Assembly: GCF_000004825.1 (NCBI RefSeq)
Contig: NW_008805065.1
Coordinates: 930,001-994,000, forward strand
Direction: 5' to 3'
DNA: 64,000 bases
DNA from: Heterostelium album PN500
Taxonomy: Eukaryota; Evosea; Eumycetozoa; Acytosteliales; Acytosteliaceae
Below the pieces are notes generated by a model. It saw nothing but the letters and a program-made list of their open reading frames with translations. It ran no database searches and was not told where the DNA came from. Positions 26,311 to 38,073 of this stretch are shown in pieces. Position 1 is the first letter of the stretch; every line of letters starts with the position of its first letter. A program made the translations under genes and the position numbers.

Positions 26311-29300
26311 TTAATCTTCGGTTAATGCCATAAGATGGGCTATTGTACATTGTCTTAATGCTGTTATGTTATATCCTCCTTCGAGTACGGATATCAGTCT
26401 ACCACGACACCATTGATCAGCGACTTGACGTAGTTTTTTGGTGATCTCTATGTAGTTCTCTTCGTGTAGACAGAGCGATGCTAGATGGTCGTCGATGTGT
26501 GCATCGAATCCACAGGAGATCAACAGCAACTCTGGTTGGTATTCATTGAGTTTCTCGATGATGATCGAGAATGCTTTGATGAATGACCCTGCCGAGCTCT
26601 TTGGATCCATTGGGATGTTGACAATGTTGTTCACTGGTGGTCCGACGTTTGGCTCGCTCTCCAGTGGCTCGGGAGTCTCTCCGTTGGGCAAAATGACACC
26701 GTGTGAACCGCCACCTCCACTTCCGGGATAGAATCCCTCCTCGAACATGTGGATCGAGAGGAATTGGAAGCCGGGATCGCCAGCGAGAATCTCTTCGGTT
26801 CCGTTGCCGTGATGCACGTCAAAGTCGACGATGGCAATCTTTTCGACACCGTACCTGAGTTGTGCGTACTTGGCAGCGATGGCAACGTTGTTGAGTAGAC
26901 AGAATCCTTGGGAGGTGGTACCAGAGGTAAGTCCTTCACGACCGGCATGATGGCCGGGTGGACGCGCAGCCACAAAAGCTGACGATACCACGCCTTTGAG
27001 AACCTGGTCTACGGCAGCAAGCGTTGCACCAGCGGCACGCTTTGCTGCCTTCAATGAGTTCTTTGAGATAAAAGTATCGCCGTCTTCGCCGTCCGATGCG
27101 GGAGTAAACTGGATTCCAGCACCAGCTTGAGTGGCACCGTCGTTGACATTGAGTGGACGAATCTCATTGGGTTCCAACTTCTCAGTGAATTCATCGAGTT
27201 GTCTGAGGTAGTCGGGTGAGTGCACAGTCAATATCCATTTGTCCGAGATCTCTTCTGGGTCGTCCTTTATAACGAGTCGATCCGTTTGCTTGGCATACTC
27301 ATTGATTGCTTTGATCACTGCATTGAGACGTTTCGGTGATTCCGGATGGTCTTCTGGCACGACGTGGTCCATGCATTCCGAGTGGTAGACAGCCAAGATC
27401 TTTCGATCCTTTGGCACAATCGATGAGGATGATGGTGATATCGATTGTTTGCTCGATTCATATTTATCCAATATCTCTGTCAGTTTGTTTACGAATGGAT
27501 TGGCATTGGCTTCGACAATGAATTGGTCGTTCTCACTGTTCTCATGAGGATTTCCACCGCCGATTGAACGTTTTCCACCGTTTGATTTCAAGAGTGAGTA
27601 GGAAAATGCCATCTTGTCGGCGTTCACCAGTGATTGGTGAATGATATCGACCAGGTAGTTTTGAACGAGACGTTGGTGTTTCTCAATGATTGGTTTCCAA
27701 CTTTGAATATGTACATAGTATAATACTTCCAACATTGTCAGGATCTTGTTGACCAATGAAAGTTCTTTGTTGATAGCACGCAGACGCGATTCAATGTTGG
27801 AGAGTGCAGACTCTAGAGGTGCGAAACTATCGAGTATCTTGGCAGTATCGTTTCTGGTTTGTTCCAAGTGAGCGTTGTTCTCTGGTGTGGAGAGCACATT
27901 GAGGCCGCCAATCAGATTTGGATCGGTCAGACTTGACTCTAACGATTCCTTCTTGTTGAGCAAGACTTCACGGTGTTGTTGGACGTCTTGTACAACACTT
28001 TCATACAACTCTTCAATTGGCTGGTATGTATCGCTGAAGGAAATTAAATTCATAATCTCATTGTCATCGAAATAGGTCTCGCCAACCGACAACAGATTAT
28101 CTTCCATGGCAGCGTGGTGGTGTGAAATTCGCTGGTATAGCGCCTGATAGGATTTAGCGATTTGGAAGAGTGGCAGATCAATGCTGGCCAGTATTTTACG
28201 TGATGCTGGAATGTTGAATTGTGCATCTGCACTGGGAACTGAGAGTAACAGTAGGTAGTTGTTCAGTTTCAGACGGTTGTCAGGTGCGATCTCATGTGAG
28301 AATATGGCAACGGAGTGAGTGATTCTCTTGAGACACTCTATGATGTTGTGTGCTGGCACATACGATGCGTTTTGGATATTGTTCTTGTGCGAAGAATTTA
28401 TTGTTCCAAACTGTGAAGTTACATTCCAATTCATTGGTTCCTGGAAGAGCAACGGAGTGTTATTATTGTTGATATTGTTGGTTGGAGAGTCACTACCATT
28501 GCTGAGATTACCAGCAAAAGTTGTTGGCGATTGTGACATTTCACGCATTGAGTTTTGGTAAATCGAAGGTACCTTTGGTATTGGATTGGTAGGTGACATT
28601 CTCAGAGATGAAGATGATTGTGGTTGGTAAGGTGTAGATTGCATGAATAGTTTACTTGGATTATTCTATTTAGTTTGTTAAGATGATAAATAAGATGTTA
28701 GCATTGATATTTCGCTCCCCCCTTTTGCCCAATAATAATAATAATTAAATTGTATTTATAGTTACAGGTGAATTTGTTCCAGTTGGTGAAGATTTTGATA
28801 CTGCAAGTCGATTGTTTGTTATGGTAGATGTTGTTTGGCGTTGGCTGGACTGTGGATTTCCAGATTGAGAAAGTTGTTGGATCTGCGAGGATGAGTAACT
28901 CAGTTGGCGACCACTGGATGAACCGGATTGCGATGGACCAACTACCACTGGCTTGGTAGGACCTCCCATACTATTAATATTACTATGATTACTATTGTTT
29001 ATAGATTGATTGTTGGCTAGATTCGATGATTTATTGATGTTTGGTAAATAAGATGGATATCCATTATTGTTATTATTATTAGTTTTTAAATTTGATAGCA
29101 TACCAGACATATTGTTACTATTGCCGCTGTTATTGTTGTTACTCAATAGTCCACGTGTACCACTCTGACTGGTTCTAAGACCTGTCATCTGTTGTTGCTG
29201 TTGCTGTTGTTGAGATGGATGGTTTGATGATGCTTGAGTTGGTAGTATCGGTACATAGCTTCCAGAAATATTACTGTTGTTCGAAGGCATCAGAGATCTA

Positions 29301-29859
29301 CTGTTGCTTGGCACAGTGGAAATCATTTGGGTTGGCGAGGGTGGCGAGGAAATCGGTGAGCCATTCGGAGAGTTCGAGTTGAACAACGAAGGGAATGGCG
29401 AAGGAGATGTCGAGATGATTCCACCCTCTGACATTCTACTCTTTTTGTACGGTCTAGTGGTTCTGGCCGACAAATCAAGGCTTATCTCCTCGGGACCACT
29501 TCCATAGCCAATTGAATTTACAATAGTATCTGGAACAACTGGTGGTATAATAATACCTTTTGACTATAAATTAATTTATTGGAAAGAAAAACAAACAATT
29601 TTCAAGAATTAATTATATATACAATTTTTTGTGGATAGTTATTTAATAAACTTACAGTCCATTTTGTACCACAGGCTTTACATCTCCAACGCTGAGCACC
29701 TTTGTTTGTCTTTCCTTTACGTTGGGAGTAGAGTACGTCTTCGATTCTTGGGCAATGTCCAGTGCAATGGCCACGGGCGGCACTTGCACAACATGGAGGC
29801 TTTTCAGGCATTTGACCTCTCTGAGGGTCGCCCATAGCCAAAGTATGAATAGACGTCAT
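26311..29859 (-). CDS. Class II-like histone deacetylase with N-terminal zinc ribbon
   Basis: Three exons (29859-29656, 29563-28766, 28665-26311) join in phase to 1118 residues. Residues 1-68 hold a Cys-rich module (CCASAARGHCTGHCPR, then QRWRCKACGTKWT), which looks like a C4 zinc ribbon of the DNA-binding kind. Residues 70-400 are Ser/Asn/Gln-rich and disordered. Residues 410-700 are helical. The deacetylase domain spans about 750-1118, with ARPPGHHAGREG, IVDFDVHHGNGTEE, LISCGFDAHIDD and SVLEGGYN, so the paired His and zinc-binding Asp-His-Asp residues are present. It should remove acetyl groups from lysines in histones or other proteins. The coding potential reads on upstream of the ATG (LESSATTFLDF) to about 29910, so an extra 5' exon may exist. 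The family is secure; the true start is not. Confidence 0.9.
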
Positions 29860-32800
29860 AAAGTCTAAGAATGTAGTGGCTGAAGATTCCAGTATTGATA
29901 ATTTGGGTCAACAAATCAACTTTTAAAAAAGGGTAAAAAAAAAAAAAAAAAAAAAGTCAAAATAAATTCTTGAAATTTAAAATTTGTAATAACAAATACA
30001 AAAAAATAATAATATATACAATGGAACGGAAAGGAATTGAAAAATTAGGATAAATTTAAAATATTAAAGAAAACTTATAAGTATAAGTATATATAAATAA
30101 TAACTTTAGGCAGTTAAAAAATATATTATATATATAAATATGTAGAGTGTATTATTAATTAATACAAGTAAAGAAAATGAATGACAAAGAAAATTATAGG
30201 CTGAAATGAAGGCACTTGATAAATCTAATTAATGGAAAGGAAATTTAAAAGGTGTAAATAAATAAGTTGCAATCTTGTTAGTAAAATAAAAGTAAAAAGG
30301 TAACACTGCGAAGAACTAAAAAAAAAATACCAAATAATAAGAAATAAAATTCAAAATAATGACAAATATTAAAATGGTACTATAGTTTGATGATAGGATT
30401 GTTTTGGGTTTTGTTTTTTAATGTTTTTTTTTTTTAGTTTATCTTTGTGTTGTTTGTATGTTTTAATATTGTTGTTGTTTGTGTTTTTTTATTTTTTTTG
30501 GTGTGGGTTGAAAAGGACGAAGGCGGAGTTAGTTAACTCGAGTTATTGGTGCATTAAAGTAGTTTATATATATTTATAAATATATATATGTGTTTGTTTT
30601 TGTGTGTTTTTTTAAAAATTAATTAAAATAGTAATGTTACCAACTAAGGTATTTAAAAAAATAGGGTGGTTTCTTTCTTTCTTTTGTTGTTTTTTTTTGG
30701 ATTTGTATTATTATTTGTAGGATGGTTTTGGATTTGTTTTTTTGTGTTTTTTTTTGGATTGGTTGGTTTTGGTGGGATTACCTAGTGATAGTGTGTGTAC
30801 AGTAATTATTTTTATGAACATATAAAAAAATAAATATTATTTATAAATAGATTTCTAGTTGGTTAATTAATAATATATCACAAATTGACCACTAAAAAGT
30901 CTTTTACCTCTTATGGACAAAAAAAAATCAGAATTTTTGAAAAATATTTTTTTGATGCGTAGAAGGGAAACATACAAAAAATTTATATTTATATAATATG
31001 TGGGTGTGCAATATTATAATTTAGATTGGTTTGACTTTTTTTTTTGTATGATTTTTTTGGAATTTAATAAATGATTGAATTTTGAATGGAAAATTAAAGT
31101 TTTAGATTTTTAGTTTTATGTGTATTAAAAAAAATATATATATAATTTAATTATAAAATAATTTAAAATTGGTCTTTTGATTGGACCTTTTTTTTTTTTT
31201 TGTTAAAATAAATACCTTTTTGATTTTAAAAATTGATGGGTGGAAAAAAAATTTAAAAATATAATATTAAACAAATAAATAATAGTTAGTTAGTTAATGA
31301 AAAAAAAAATTAGAAAGAATAAAAAGGAGTGGATGGTGTAGGACCTCTTGGGAAAAAAAATTTACTTGATTGATTGATTGATTGGTGACGATGATGATTT
31401 AATATGTTTCTTTATGTTTCTTTGTTTCTATTGTTTTTGTATGTTTGTTTTGTGTCTGTGATATTTTAGGTTTCCTTGGTTTGGAAAGTAGGTCTAAACA
31501 ACTAATGGTTGATGGGAGCACTAAAAGAAATTCTTATCGATGATTTTTTTTTTGTCTTTGTTGTTTTTTTGTTTTTTTTTGTTTTTGCTTTAATTTGCTC
31601 TGCTGCTCTGCAAATATTGTTGTTTCTGTTTTTGAAACACAAAAGTAGCATTCACAACAACAACTGAAAATCAAATATGTGAATTTTAGCTTACCTTTAC
31701 CCAAGGAGGTAGCAGCAAAAAGGTAAGTTGTGAATTAAGAAGGATATGGGTGTTTTTTTTTTTTTGGGGTATGTTTGCTTGGTGTTTGTTATAGTAGTAG
31801 TAGTAATAGAAGAAGTAGTAGAATTGAATTGAATAGTGGTGGTGCAAATGGTATGTTGCTGCTGTTGTTGTTGTTTTTTTTAATTGGTGTGGGGTATTTT
31901 GGATGATGCTTTTAGTGTGTTTTTTTTTTTCAAAAAACAATATACATGTATAATTGTATATCGATATTAATTGTTGTTTTGGTTGTATCGTATTAATAAA
32001 AGAAATATTGATGATGGCAGAGTTAAGAACAACAGCAACATTCATTAATTATTTATATGTACAACCAGAAACCAAACTAAAAAGCAACACCTTTCATTTA
32101 TTGATATAAAGGTTGCTGCTTGCGAATGGTGTTTTTGAGTGTGGTTTTTTTTAATTAGAGTTGTGATTTTGAAATTTAGTGTGTAGGCGCACTGTGAATT
32201 ATTATATTATATTCTCATCGATGTGTGGTTGGAGTTTTAATGGTGGTGGTGTGTTAGAGTGGTGTTGTTTTATTTTTGTTGTAATGGTGCTTGCTCGTGT
32301 ACTCAATCTCAGTAATATTATTTATAGAGTTTTTTGTTGTTTTTGGATGGAAATAAAAAGGTGAAACAGTGGAAGCTTCCACCTTTACTATATAGATTTT
32401 TGCCAGATAGATAGATATAAAGACAGATAGATAGAGAGACAGTGAGGTGTAGTGAGATTTGATTTGAAGCTTGTAGAGTGTGGGGGTAAATGTAAGTGTA
32501 TCTGTGTTTATTTATATATATGTATATATATGTATATATGTATAAGTGTGAGTGTGTGTACTTGTGAGTGGTGTTAAAGTGTGTGTGGTATGAGGAAGAG
32601 GACGATGTGAATGAAAAAGGTAAGGTTAATGGTAGCAACTTTACTTTATTTTGCTTTACTTTTGTGTTCTTTTTGAATTTCTTCAGCATTAAAGGCAAAC
32701 AACAACAACAACAACAATATAGCAGAATAGAATCAATTTCAAATTACAATTCCAATTCAATTGATTTCGAATGATACAATTAGTAAGCAACAATGTACTA

Positions 32801-35339
32801 CTGGGGTGTGGATCAAAGGAATTTTTTGTTATAATATGAAAAGAACAATTATAGATATGGTGTTAATTATGTGTATTTAGGGGATGTTGTTGTTGCTGAT
32901 ACTACTTTAGATGGTCATTTTTTTTTTTTTTTTTTTGTTAGTTGATTTTGGTAGAAAGTTTAGATGTCTATGGCTTTTTAATTATAATTTTTGTATTTTT
33001 AATAATACAACCAACTAATCAGCCGTACACCCAAAACACTTCATCGACATAACCAAAATAGCTCAATATTGTATTATCCCCAACATTATACAAAAAAACA
33101 ACTAATGAAACACCATCAACACCGTAATGATTTTTCCATAAAAACAAATACAACAAAAAATCCATATTCACTTTTAAATGGCTGGGTGTCTGGCAAAAAA
33201 AAAACAAGAAAAACCCATGTATGATATCAAGTTAATCAAGAGGAGCAACAAAACCAAAAAACCTACTTGTTAACAAACCAACAAATAATAACTATTTTGT
33301 TTTACTCACTTGTGAGCTATGTATTAAATATATCTATATAATAAAGTAACAAAGATTCTATGGTTGGTTGTGAAATTGAGGGTGATTTTGGTTCCTATTA
33401 ATTGGTTGGTTTGGTACCAAAGAATTATTGGATGTTTCCAGTGGTGTAAAAGAAGGAAACAAACACCAACACTATTTAATTTATTATTAAATGTTGGCAT
33501 ATCAAAAGTGAGATTTGAACTATTAAAACAAATTTATTTGTTGTGTGAAAAATACCAATATTATATTGAATGAATATAGATCTTTCAATAATAATTTATT
33601 CAAAAATGAATTAAAATAAATATGTTACTGTGGTCTGATGATTATCAGAGAGAGAGTGTGTGTTGAGTGTTTTTTTATATAAAAGAACAACAAGTTAATG
33701 ATAGGATATCTTCTATAAATAAATTTATATCCTGTGTACTGTTGATTTACTATTGAGAGAGCATACTTGTGATATCGATATTAATCCAATCAGTCCTAAC
33801 CAAATATAAAATTTTACAAGGAAACAACAACTGCTTAACCATAGACATTGAGCAAGGCTTTAATGAGTATAATTAACTACTATTATTATTGTTGTTAATA
33901 AATAAAACAAAACATTTATAAAACAGACACACTTTAATGATCAGTGTATTCAACATTTTTAGTTGGTGAGTGGTTTAACCACACAAATTTGTTGTTGATC
34001 ATATTAATACATATATATACGTAAAAGCAAAACATGATCAAAAATAATATATAAATATAGGAATATTTGTATTTCGAACACACATTTCCAAATGGAAATT
34101 GAATTTTGAGTTTGTTATTTGATTTAAAAGAGGTAGAGTAGATTGTATAGAGGAGGAGTTTGTTTTTAACATTTTGGGAGAAGATAGCAAAGTATTACTA
34201 TTAAAATATGTACACTTTTGTGATCCGATCATCATAGTTTTAAAAATAACAACAAAAAAGCAGATTTTATCTTAAACAAAAATTTAAGGGTGGATTATTG
34301 GTTTCTAAACAATTGCTGTTTTATATATCTCTACAAAAATTGCTAGACTATATTGTAGAGATAATAAAAATGAAGGTTTTAGGTTGTTCATTCAATAAAC
34401 TAAATAAGTCAAAATAAACTAAAAAAATTTTGATTACCCAATTTTTTACTTTTTTTTTTTTTTTTTGTTTTGATTTTTTTTTTTTTGATAAAATAATTAC
34501 TATTTTAGAAAACTTACTTTTAAATGAAAAATAATAATATACAAAGAATTGTTATTTGTTATTATATATTATATAAATATAAACTTGTATAGTTTTTTAA
34601 GAAAAAAAAAATATTCAAATGAAGATGAAAATAAAAAAAAAAAAAAAAAGGATTTAAAAGTTAAAAAGAATGAAGCTTTTTTGAGTTTAGGTGTTAAGAT
34701 AGCAAAGCCCTTTTAGAGTCTTTGTATATTAAAAACAATTAAATCAAAAGAGTAGGGTTACCCCTCACAACTTGTTTATATTTTTATAGGTGTTTTGTTT
34801 TTAAACACACACACAAGATGTGATTGAACTAAGATTGGAACTTTTTTTTTAAAAAGTCTCTGAAAATTGTTTCACACACTTGCAACAAATAACAATCACA
34901 ATAACATCAACCGAAAGAACAAAAAAAGTCAATACATCAAAACAAAACAAAACACACTCACAATCTAATCATCATTCTTTTAAAAGAATTATAAACATAC
35001 ATACATTAAAAACAAAAACAAAACAAAAACCTAAAAAAAGAGAAGGGTTTATTGACAATTGTAAGCACCAACTTAAAGTGCGTACATGCTTATCGATAAA
35101 CACTGTGCTTACATCACAACCATACTTCATCGGTTCAATTGAGTTTGAAATTCCTTCTACAATGTCATGAATTCAGTTGGATATCTAAAGATTAGAAAAG
35201 AGTGGTTATCAAGCATTACCATGGTTCCATTAGGCGAATACCAGTTCAGAACTACACAGAAATTTTTATTTTGTTTACAAAAACTATAATAACATAAAAT
35301 AAGGTTATTTGTATTGAAGGTTCAAGTTAATTTGATTGT
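29860..35339. other. Gene-poor region of 5.5 kb
   Basis: No convincing coding exon. From about 30400 to 32600 the plus strand is T/G-rich, so the minus strand is A/C-rich like the upstream regions of other genes here. This suggests long 5' sequence of the deacetylase gene. A good minus-strand donor (AAAG then GTAAGC) lies at about 31690-31698 and another (GTAAGT) near 34513-34518, compatible with spliced 5' untranslated exons. From about 33000 to 35050 the plus strand is partly A/C-rich. Around 35050-35270 a short GC-richer stretch carries two overlapping plus-strand frames that may be a gene relic. No tRNA was seen. Confidence 0.5.
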
Positions 35340-36530
35340 TGACAGAGTATGATATCAAGTATCTAGTCTTTACATGATTTGGTTTGTTTGTCTTGCAAGG
35401 TTTCCCTTGTTGGACAGGTATCTATGATTTAATTTAGGACGAGTCCTAAGTCAAATTCATTTGAAATTCTTAAGAGTATTAGATGTTAAATCTGATATGA
35501 TGGGGCAAGGTTCGTCATTTTGCAATATTGGTTTCATTTGTTGTGGAAGTAATTTCATAATTGGTCTGAATTGTTGCCAGAGTTGGATTGAATGTTTGAG
35601 TTTTGGTGAGGTTATCTTGTTGTGTCTGATCTGATTCCGCCAGAGTTGGTAGTATGGGGAATAGACGTCTTGATTTTGCAACTCCTCAATTTAGTATCCA
35701 GATGTTCTGTGAATGACCTGATAAATGATTCTGTGAATTTGTCTAGGTGCATGTGGTATGAGTTTTGTTAGTATGAATTACTTGAGTATTGCCATTTTAG
35801 TCCTTAGGGTTGTGCTGAACATCATCCATTTGATCAGTGATTATTTGACTTCGCTCACTATTGATGAAAATGAATGGTGTAATCTTTCCGAGTTGAAGAA
35901 AAGGCCTAGATATCTTTTGTTGACATTTGATTTTGGTATCCTAGTATCGCCTTTGATCGGAGGGTGGTGAAGATGGTCTGCAAGATGGTCCTATTTGGAT
36001 TATACAACATTTGGTGGGATTGATTTTGGATGATGTGGCATGGCAAAAAAGGTTAAAGATTCCTAATTTTAATTTCAGATCTTTATAGTTTGCTGAAAAT
36101 GTGCAACTGTAGACGTCTGCAAAATTCAATATTAACCATTGTGTTGAAATCATATAGTTGAAGACAGATTGCTTTCGAATTGAGTATGGCTCTGGCTAAA
36201 TTAACTAGAAAAAAGAGTGTTGGTGAAAGTGGATCGCCTTGTTTAACGCTTTTGTTAATGGGAACTGGGTTAGTTAAAAGTCGATTGATAATTACTCTGG
36301 CGGTAGAGCCAGTGAGGAGGTTCATGATTAGGTTGATTATTTTGTTGTATATTTTAATGTGTTGTAGTGTTCTTCTAAGAGCGACGTAAGAGATGTTGTA
36401 GAAGTTTTGTCGAATAATGTAATCAAACCACTTAATCCACTGATTTTGCAGTATTCATCGTGATGATATTGTCCATGATATATCTCTTGTTTACCAAGGC
36501 CAGTTTGGTATGAATAGATCTACCAAAGCA
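35340..36530 (-). mobile_element. Truncated LINE (non-LTR retrotransposon) fragment
   Basis: On the minus strand, 36325-36083 encodes a reverse-transcriptase segment with IINLIMNLLTGSTARVIINR and VKQGDPLSPTLFFLV. The GDPLSP motif preceded by VKQ is the pattern of non-LTR (L1-clade, Dictyostelium TRE-like) enzymes. Downstream at 35681-35457 is a segment of the post-RT region (PYYQLWRNQIRHNKITSPKL) and the end of the ORF. The copy lacks its 5' part, including the endonuclease, and is broken in several places. Its 3' end at 35356-35504 is nearly identical to 37526-37672, so two copies of one family are present. The protein-level identification rests on the RT motif. Confidence 0.75.
35356..35504 (-). 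repeat. LINE 3'-end repeat, copy 1
   Basis: About 147 bases are shared almost base for base with 37526-37672, in the same orientation. Only an AAGAG/AGAG length difference was noticed. On the minus strand both copies encode the same end peptide (IISDLTSNTL), so they are matching 3' ends of two element fragments. Confidence 0.85.
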
Positions 36531-36539
36531 AAAAAAAGA

Positions 36540-36775
36540 TTTTTTGATTTAAAATCAGTCAACAAATTGCAGATATTGATATTAACCTGCTAGTCGACAG
36601 TGACTAGTTGGGAGAGTTACACAACGCGTTGTGGCGATGGTTTTTTTTTTTTTTTTTTTTTTTTGCAAAAAAAGATTTGTTGACTCATGATAAGTCAACA
36701 AATTGCAGGTATTGATATTAACCTGCTAGTTCGTGTTTTATATTATATATACATTCTCACACAGGCCGTGAGAAA
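36540..36775. repeat. Direct repeats and palindromes at an element junction
   Basis: A segment of about 37 bases (AGTCAACAAATTGCAG and TATTGATATTAACCTGCTAGT) occurs at 36556-36592 and again at 36694-36730. Between the copies lie CTAGTC-GACAGT-GACTAG, a perfect palindrome CACAACGCGTTGTG at about 36618-36632, and a T run of about 23. After the second copy is a hairpin TTCTCAC-ACAGGCC-GTGAGAA at 36754-36774. This clustering is typical of mobile-element ends or modular UTRs. Confidence 0.65.
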
Positions 36776-36789
36776 TATAGCCAATAAAA

Positions 36790-36790
<1 letters not shown>

Positions 36791-36847
<57 letters not shown>

Positions 36848-36848
36848 G
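36791..36848. repeat. (TTA)n microsatellite
   Basis: About 19 uninterrupted copies of TTA, probably of variable length between strains. No coding frame is supported across it. Confidence 0.9.
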
Positions 36849-36875
36849 TTATAAATTATAATAAGTTGAGTAGTA

Positions 36876-37163
36876 TTAGGATAGAATAGATCTAACAGTA
36901 GTTGCGTGTTGATGAACAACAGTATAAAGTGGTGGCACGTAGTTGGAAGGATTAAGATTCCAATCAGATTTAAATTTACGCGTTAATGCAGAGTAATCGA
37001 CAGTGACTCCTTGGGAGATTGAATTAGCGATCGTGAAGTTAAGCTTGTGGTAATTGGCATCGATTAATTTGGTGTAATGGGTGACTGCTCTCTTGACGGT
37101 ATTTTCCAGCTTGTAATGGGTACCATCACCTTTTTTTTTTATAATAACTAAAGTGGTATACAT
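36876..37163 (-). CDS. Orphan ORF of 95 residues inside the mobile-element mosaic
   Basis: The frame starts MYTTLVIIKKKGDGTHYKLE and ends VRSILS. It is less AT-biased than the surrounding spacer. It has no recognised domain, signal peptide or membrane segment. The 16-base string encoding its GDGTH region recurs about 370 bases upstream on the same strand (near 37487-37502), so the ORF arose or was copied with the element fragments. It may be part of an element ORF or a relic of a host gene. Confidence 0.35.
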   Translation of the reverse strand: MYTTLVIIKKKGDGTHYKLENTVKRAVTHYTKLIDANYHKLNFTIANSISQGVTVDYSALTRKFKSDWNLNPSNYVPPLYTVVHQHATTVRSILS

Positions 37164-37179
37164 GTTTTATTAAAAGTTG

Positions 37180-37800
37180 TATTAAAAGGATGGATTTACC
37201 ATCAAGTTTTTTTCGTAGTCTATTTTTTTTCTTTTTAGTTGTTGGTTGATTTAATTAATTAGTTGGCAGGTTGGGAAGAGAGTTAATTTCATTTACTTGA
37301 TTAGTTGGCTGGTGTTGGAGTGTTGTTTATTAATTTTAGAATGTTTCTGTGGATATCGAAGTCGGATATAATAGATTGGTTGGAGAAATCGAGTATTTTG
37401 TCATCTTGACTGAATAGAATTGAACTGACATGTTTCCAAATGTTGTGGTAGATGATCGCTGTTAGGTCTGATGATTCATCGCAGAATGGGTACCATCACC
37501 ATGAAAAAGCAAAAAAAGGGTTTGGCAAGTATCTAGTCTTTACATGATTTGGTTTGTTTGTCTTGCAAGGTTTCCCTTGTTGGACAGGTATCTATGATTT
37601 AATTTAGGACGAGTCCTAAGTCAAATTCATTTGAAATTCTTAGAGTATTAGATGTTAAATCTGATATGATGGAGTCTTCATTTTTAATGTAAAGACGTCT
37701 TGCTTCGCCCCAATTTTCTAATGGAAATAACAAAAATGTAAATCGAACCAGTTTGGGTATTGCCAACAAATTATGGTTCTTTGCATGATTTTCCAAATTT
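37180..37800 (-). mobile_element. Second LINE 3' fragment and associated repeat debris
   Basis: Minus strand 37796-37599 encodes LVRFTFLLFPLENWGEARRL leading to the same IISDLTSNTL end peptide as the first fragment. The shared 3' end is 37526-37672. A further minus-strand segment at about 37310-37490 reads IIYHNIWKHVSSILFSQDD, in the style of an element ORF but unplaced. The copy is strongly truncated and shows several breaks. Confidence 0.6.
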
Positions 37801-38073
37801 TTTCATGATATTTGAATTTTGTTTTTTAAAAAACTAAAAATTTGTCTTTAACAAAAATATATACATAAATATAAGTCACATTAGTAACAGTAATAATGTT
37901 TTTTTTGTTTCAATTAATAATAAATAATAAATTTATTTTAGTGTGATTGTTTTATTTGAAACAATAAGTTAAATAAATACTTTTGATGCAGTCCGCGAGA
38001 AGATCAAACAAATCAAACATAAACTTTTCTGCGTCATGTATTTTTTTTTTTAGTTGGTTCCTTTTAGTAACTT

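Noticed and set aside
31686-32045. 119-residue minus-strand frame
   Set aside because: Low-complexity Thr/Tyr/Asn/His content from A/C-rich repeats. It may be untranslated leader with a donor at its end, not protein.
34880-35270. Plus-strand frame of 96 residues and a following out-of-frame piece
   Set aside because: The first part is Lys/Thr/Asn low complexity. The last 20 residues and the next piece (KIRKEWLSSITMVPLGEY) look slightly coding but cannot be tied to a family; at most a relic.
35356-37672. The two 147-base direct repeats as LTRs of a retrovirus-like element
   Set aside because: The enclosed reverse-transcriptase motif is of the non-LTR type and the repeats encode the LINE end peptide, so two LINE 3' ends are the better reading.
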